A stretch of 17,606 nucleotides of DNA from JAFAXD01 sp035472475 (lineage in GTDB: Bacteria; Pseudomonadota; Alphaproteobacteria; Rhizobiales; Xanthobacteraceae): assembly GCA_035472475.1 (NCBI GenBank), contig DATIPA010000230.1, positions 1 through 17,606 of the forward strand, in the 5' to 3' direction. Made by a program: the position numbers and the translations under genes. Positions 14,431 through 17,606 of this stretch are shown piece by piece (positions within the stretch are counted from its first letter, which is position 1; each line of letters begins with the position of its first letter). Under the pieces are notes generated by a model that made no database searches, had not been told where the DNA came from, and saw only the letters and a program-made list of their open reading frames with translations.

Positions 14431-16386
14431 ATGAGTGACCAGCCGCTATGGAGCCCTTCCCCCGCGCGGGTCGAGGCCACCCAGGTTATGGCGTTCCTGC
14501 GGGAAACGAATCGCCGGCACCAACTTGGCCTGCAAACGTACCGTGATCTCCACGCCTGGAGCGTCCAGAGCCCGGACCTGTTCTGGGACCAGTTCTGGGA
14601 TTTCTGCGAGATCATCGGCGAAAAAGGTGCCCGGCGCGCCGCCAATCTCGACGCCATGCCGGGCGCGACCTTCTTCCCCGACGCCAGGCTCAATTTCGCT
14701 GAAAATCTGCTGCGGCGGGCCGATGAGCGCGACGCCCTGGTGTTCCGCGGGGAGGATAAGCGCACTGACCGGCTCTCGTTCGCGCAACTTTCCGCGCTGG
14801 TGTCACGGCTGCAGCAAGCCCTCAAGGCGCTCGGCGTCGGGGTCGGGGATCGGGTCGCTGGCATGATGCCAAACATGCCGGAAACCGTTGCCGCGATGCT
14901 TGCCACGACGTCGATTGGCGCGGCCTGGTCGTCATGTTCGCCCGACTTCGGCGAGCGCGGGGTGCTCGATCGCTTCGGCCAAATCGAGCCCAAAGTCCTC
15001 TTCACGATCGATGGCTAGTGGTACAACGGCAAAGTGCAGCGGGTCGGCGACAAGCTGCGCGCGATCGTCGATCGACTGCCATCCCTCAATGCGGCCGTTA
15101 TTGTTCCTTACCTCGACGAAGCCGAGGAGGTCGCCAAAACGCTGCCAAGGGGGGTGACGCTTGAAACCCTGCTCAAGCCCTACGCCGCAAAATCGGTGAC
15201 GTACGAGCGGCTTCCATTCAATCATCCAGTCTACATCATGTTTTCGTCAGGCACGACCGGCGTGCCGAAATGCATCGTGCACGGCGCGGGCGGGACGCTG
15301 CTGCAGCATCTTAAGGAGCAGCGGCTGCAATGCGACCTGCGCGACGGCGATCGACTGTTCTACTTCACGACCTGCGGCTGGATGATGTGGAACTGGCTCG
15401 CATCGGGCATCGGGGCGGGAGCAACCTTGATTCTGTATGATGGCTCGCCGTTCGCTCCGACAGCGTCGGTGCTGTGGGATTACGCCCAAGCCGAACGGAT
15501 CACGCTGTTTGGCACCTCGGCCAAATACATCGATGCCTGCAACAAGGAAGGAATCGAGCCGGCCAGGACGCACGACCTCTCATCGATCAGGCTGATCACC
15601 TCGACCGGGTCGCCGCTCGCACCTGACAGTTTCGATTATGTCTACCGCTCGATCAAATCCGATGTGCCGCTGACGTCGATCTCCGGCGGCACCGACATCA
15701 TGGGATGCTTTGTGCTCGGCGATCCCACATCGCCCGTGTGGAAAGGCGAGATCCAGGCGCCAGGTCTCGGCATGGCAGTCGATGTCTGGTCGGAGGACGG
15801 CAGGCCGGTTCGTATGCAGAAGGGCGAGCTGGTCTGTACCCGGCCCTTCGTCTCAATGCCAGTTGGGTTCTGGAACGATCCGGGAGGCAGCAAATACCGG
15901 GCTGCCTATTTCGAGCGCTTTCCGAACGTGTGGTGCCATGGCGACTTTGCCGAATGGACAGCGCATGGAGGCATGATCATCCATGGACGCTCGGACGCGA
16001 CCCTTAATCCCGGCGGCGTGCGCATCGGCACCGCTGAAATCTATGCCCAGGTCGAGCAAATCCCTGAGGTGCTCGAGGCGATCGCGATCGGTCAAGACTG
16101 GGACAATGACGTGCGCGTGTTGCTGTTCGTGCGTCTCAAGGAGGGTTTCGAGCTCGATGAGGCGTTGCGCAACAAGATCCGCCTTAAGATCAGGACCGGT
16201 GCCAGCCCGCGCCACGTGCCGGCGAAAATCCTCCACGTCCGGGATATTCCGCGGACCAAGTCGGGCAAGATCACCGAACTCGCGGTACGCGACGTCGTCC
16301 ACGGGCGGCCGGTCAAGAACACCGATGCGCTCGCCAATCCGGAAGCGCTGGCGCTCTACCGCGACCTACCGGAGCTGAGAACGTAA
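14431..16386 (+). pseudogene. Acetoacetyl-CoA synthetase interrupted by an in-frame amber codon
   Basis: The whole frame is 652 codons including the terminal TAA, the normal length for acetoacetyl-CoA synthetase, which makes acetoacetyl-CoA from acetoacetate, ATP and CoA. The N-terminal part has the ACAS-N cap ('WSPSPARVEATQVMAFLRET'). The AMP-binding P-loop is 'YIMFSSGTTGVPK' (268-280), later 'ISGGTDIMGCF', and the adenylation Lys613 is in 'TKSGKITE'. Codon 196 (15016-15018) is TAG. The reading frame is otherwise continuous: 'KVLFTIDG' before the stop and 'WYNGKVQRVGDK' directly after it match one conserved segment, where homologues usually carry Tyr (TAC/TAT, one base from TAG). No frameshift or other stop is seen. 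Re-initiation at GTG 15034 lacks a good ribosome-binding site and would lose a third of the protein. It could be a recent nonsense mutation, a sequencing error or readthrough. Confidence 0.9.
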
Positions 16387-16410
16387 CATCAGGAACGATC
16401 GCACGGGACC

Positions 16411-17154
16411 TTAGCGCGCGGCGTCGGCATGCCGTATCGAGCCGGCATCAGCTACTTCAGCAATCAGTTTGTTGATGATGGCCTGGCCGAATGCATTGAA
16501 ATTCTCCGCCACCATTACGAACGAGTTCGGCCCGCCCACGACGTTGTTGCGATAATAGGCTTCGAGTCCGCCCGGCGGATTGGTGTGATCCTGGTTCCAC
16601 GACAGCGGCTGCTCGCTCAGGATCACCAGGCCGTTGATGGTCACGCCCTGCGCGACCGCGTCATCGCGCGCTGCGGTGACGTCGCGCCCGGAATTATTGG
16701 TGCCGTCACCTGACACGTCGATGGTGCGTCGCGCGGCGCGGAACGGAGCGCGCTCGAGCTGCGCCATTGCGAAATCAATGCCCCCGCTGATCGAGGTGCG
16801 ATCGGCAAACGAGCGCTGCGCCTCGTCGAGCTGGCTGGCAAATTCCTGCGCGGCCTTTGCGCCGTCGATCACCATCCAATCGATCACGATCTTCTGGGCG
16901 CCGATTCCCGACCATTCCACGAAGCAAATGGCAATGCGCCCCTGCGGGCCGGAGCGAATGGCCTCGATCACGCGCGGACTGCTGATGGCGGCGATATATC
17001 CGTCTCGCTGCAGCTTGAACTTGACGGCGTCCACGCTGCGCGACACGTCGGAAGCAAGCACGAGCAGGAGATCGACCGGGTCGGCTGCCAAGGCCGCCGT
17101 GGTCAGAACGAAGGTGGCGGCAAGCACCGCCAGCAGGAAACGAACCACGCGCAT
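16411..17154 (-). CDS. Secreted DUF1194 protein with von Willebrand A-like fold
   Basis: 247 residues. The first 24 form a clear signal peptide (Arg at 2 and 5, hydrophobic 'FLLAVLAATFVLTTAALA', then 'ADP'), so the protein is exported. The metal-ion-dependent adhesion site of a von Willebrand A domain is visible: 'DVSRS' with Asp36, Ser38 and Ser40, then Thr120 in 'DRTSISGG', and 'IDVSGDGTNN' (145-154). 'FVEWSG' (78-83) and 'YYRNNVVGGPNSFV' are typical of DUF1194 proteins of alphaproteobacteria. The biochemical role is unknown. ATG 17154 has TAGGG about 8 bp upstream. It converges on the acetoacetyl-CoA synthetase frame with 24 bp between the stops. Confidence 0.88.
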   Translation of the reverse strand: MRVVRFLLAVLAATFVLTTAALAADPVDLLLVLASDVSRSVDAVKFKLQRDGYIAAISSPRVIEAIRSGPQGRIAICFVEWSGIGAQKIVIDWMVIDGAKAAQEFASQLDEAQRSFADRTSISGGIDFAMAQLERAPFRAARRTIDVSGDGTNNSGRDVTAARDDAVAQGVTINGLVILSEQPLSWNQDHTNPPGGLEAYYRNNVVGGPNSFVMVAENFNAFGQAIINKLIAEVADAGSIRHADAAR

Positions 17155-17200
17155 GTTGTCGCCCTACGCCCGCAAAAAGCCTAGACGAAACACTTTTCGG

Positions 17201-17217
17201 AAAAAAGCCTGCGGCTT
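17201..17217 (-). terminator. Weak hairpin plus T-run upstream of the DUF1194 gene
   Basis: Read on the minus strand, AAGCC-GCA-GGCTT is followed by a run of T (17206 down to 17201), the form of a small intrinsic terminator. It would stop transcription coming from the right before the DUF1194 gene, and would fit the end of the minus-strand remnant whose frame stops at 17237. The 5-bp stem is short, so efficiency is doubtful. Confidence 0.3.
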
Positions 17218-17236
17218 CGAAATTGGGGCATAAGCC

Positions 17237-17606
17237 TCAGATCGTCACTGGCTGAGCGCGAGGCAATAGCCGGGTTGGAAATGTGATCGTTACCAGGGTG
17301 CTGTGGTTCGCCCCGCTTGCGATCGCAAACGTGGCGCCGATCGCGCGATCCGCGTCTCGCGCCCTATGTCACGAGCGAAAAGGTCAGTCTTTCCGCACTC
17401 AAGAGACACACGCGCAATTCAATGATCGTCGCAGTGCGAAACTCGCTCTGCCTGGCCTTGTCACGGCGGCGGCTTGGCGCGAACGCGGCACCCGAACGTA
17501 CCGTGCCCGACGATGTATTTGTTTGCAAGACGATAGCCGGGGTGGGAAGATGGCGCGCGGCGCGTGCGACGTCCGGCGAAGTGTTTGTCGCGACGAGTAT
17601 AAGGAG
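17237..17606 (-). pseudogene. Possible decayed 3' end of a sensor histidine kinase gene
   Basis: No intact gene is evident in the last 450 bp. On the minus strand two open stretches look protein-like. One is open from the right edge (17606) to TAG at 17364-17366 (80 codons) and ends 'IIELRVCLLSAERLTFSLVT', like the strand pair of a histidine-kinase ATPase domain. The second, one base out of frame, covers 17368-17237 and reads 'GATFAIASGANHSTLVTITF' then 'PTRL', ending at TGA; this resembles the last strands of such a domain (G-x-x-F-x-I-x-S ... GT-x-V-x-I-x-F-P). The segment expected between them, with the glycine-rich nucleotide boxes, is missing. A gene broken by deletion and frameshift would explain this. 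The upstream half shows no clear kinase motif, so the call is tentative. Confidence 0.3.

Noticed and set aside
14236..15018. Two separate genes split at the TAG, with the second starting at GTG 15034
   Set aside because: Both pieces are in the same frame and form one conserved protein; the second start lacks a ribosome-binding site and would begin mid-domain.
14431..16386. Reading the interrupted ligase as the missing malonyl-CoA synthetase (matB)
   Set aside because: Its length of about 650 residues, the N-terminal cap and the motif context fit acetoacetyl-CoA synthetase; MatB is nearer 500 residues.
17283..17606. Plus-strand frame open from GTG 17283 to the window end (108 codons)
   Set aside because: The product is rich in Arg and Cys with no recognisable motif, and there is no ribosome-binding site; the minus strand looks more protein-like.
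1..17606. CRISPR array, tRNA/rRNA genes, insertion sequences or phage genes
   Set aside because: I saw no regularly spaced repeats of suitable length, no tRNA-like cloverleaf, and no transposase, integrase or phage structural motif.

Overview
The window is GC-rich, densely coding bacterial DNA that looks like a chromosome segment of an alphaproteobacterium, probably Hyphomicrobiales near Bradyrhizobium or Xanthobacteraceae. This is judged from codon use and the gene families present (TRAP transporter, CaiB-type CoA-transferase, DUF1194 and AsmA proteins, acetoacetyl-CoA synthetase). I see no rRNA, tRNA, CRISPR array, phage or transposon gene.

Layout, left to right. A minus-strand ModA-like periplasmic-binding-fold protein runs off the left edge (1-681). 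Divergent from it is a tight plus-strand operon (775-5065): a TRAP transporter (binding protein, small and large membrane subunits) translationally coupled to malonyl-CoA decarboxylase. This resembles the malonate-utilisation (mat) operons of rhizobia, but no malonyl-CoA synthetase (matB) is present. Instead a convergent CaiB/BaiF family CoA-transferase ends 2 bp away (5067-6239). Divergent from it is a RutE-like nitroreductase-fold enzyme, a likely malonic semialdehyde reductase (6336-6947). A short-chain dehydrogenase of dihydropteridine-reductase type converges on that (6951-7652). Together these could import malonate, attach CoA by transfer instead of ATP-driven ligation, decarboxylate malonyl-CoA to acetyl-CoA, and handle a related C3 semialdehyde. 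The link is inferred from context.

A second plus-strand operon (7819-12214) holds glycerol-3-phosphate dehydrogenase followed by an ABC importer of the spermidine/putrescine (PotABC) type with one ATPase and two permeases but no binding protein. A convergent AsmA-family envelope protein follows (12248-14161). Next is a full-length acetoacetyl-CoA synthetase reading frame interrupted by one in-frame amber codon (14431-16386). A convergent secreted von Willebrand A-like DUF1194 protein follows (16411-17154).

The last 450 bp hold no intact gene. They contain a weak hairpin with a T-run, short repeats and palindromes, and minus-strand coding remnants that may be the decayed end of a sensor histidine kinase. 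The points most worth checking are the malonate cluster with a CoA-transferase in place of matB, the amber codon in acetoacetyl-CoA synthetase, the inverted repeats in the two divergent promoter regions, and the right-end remnant.
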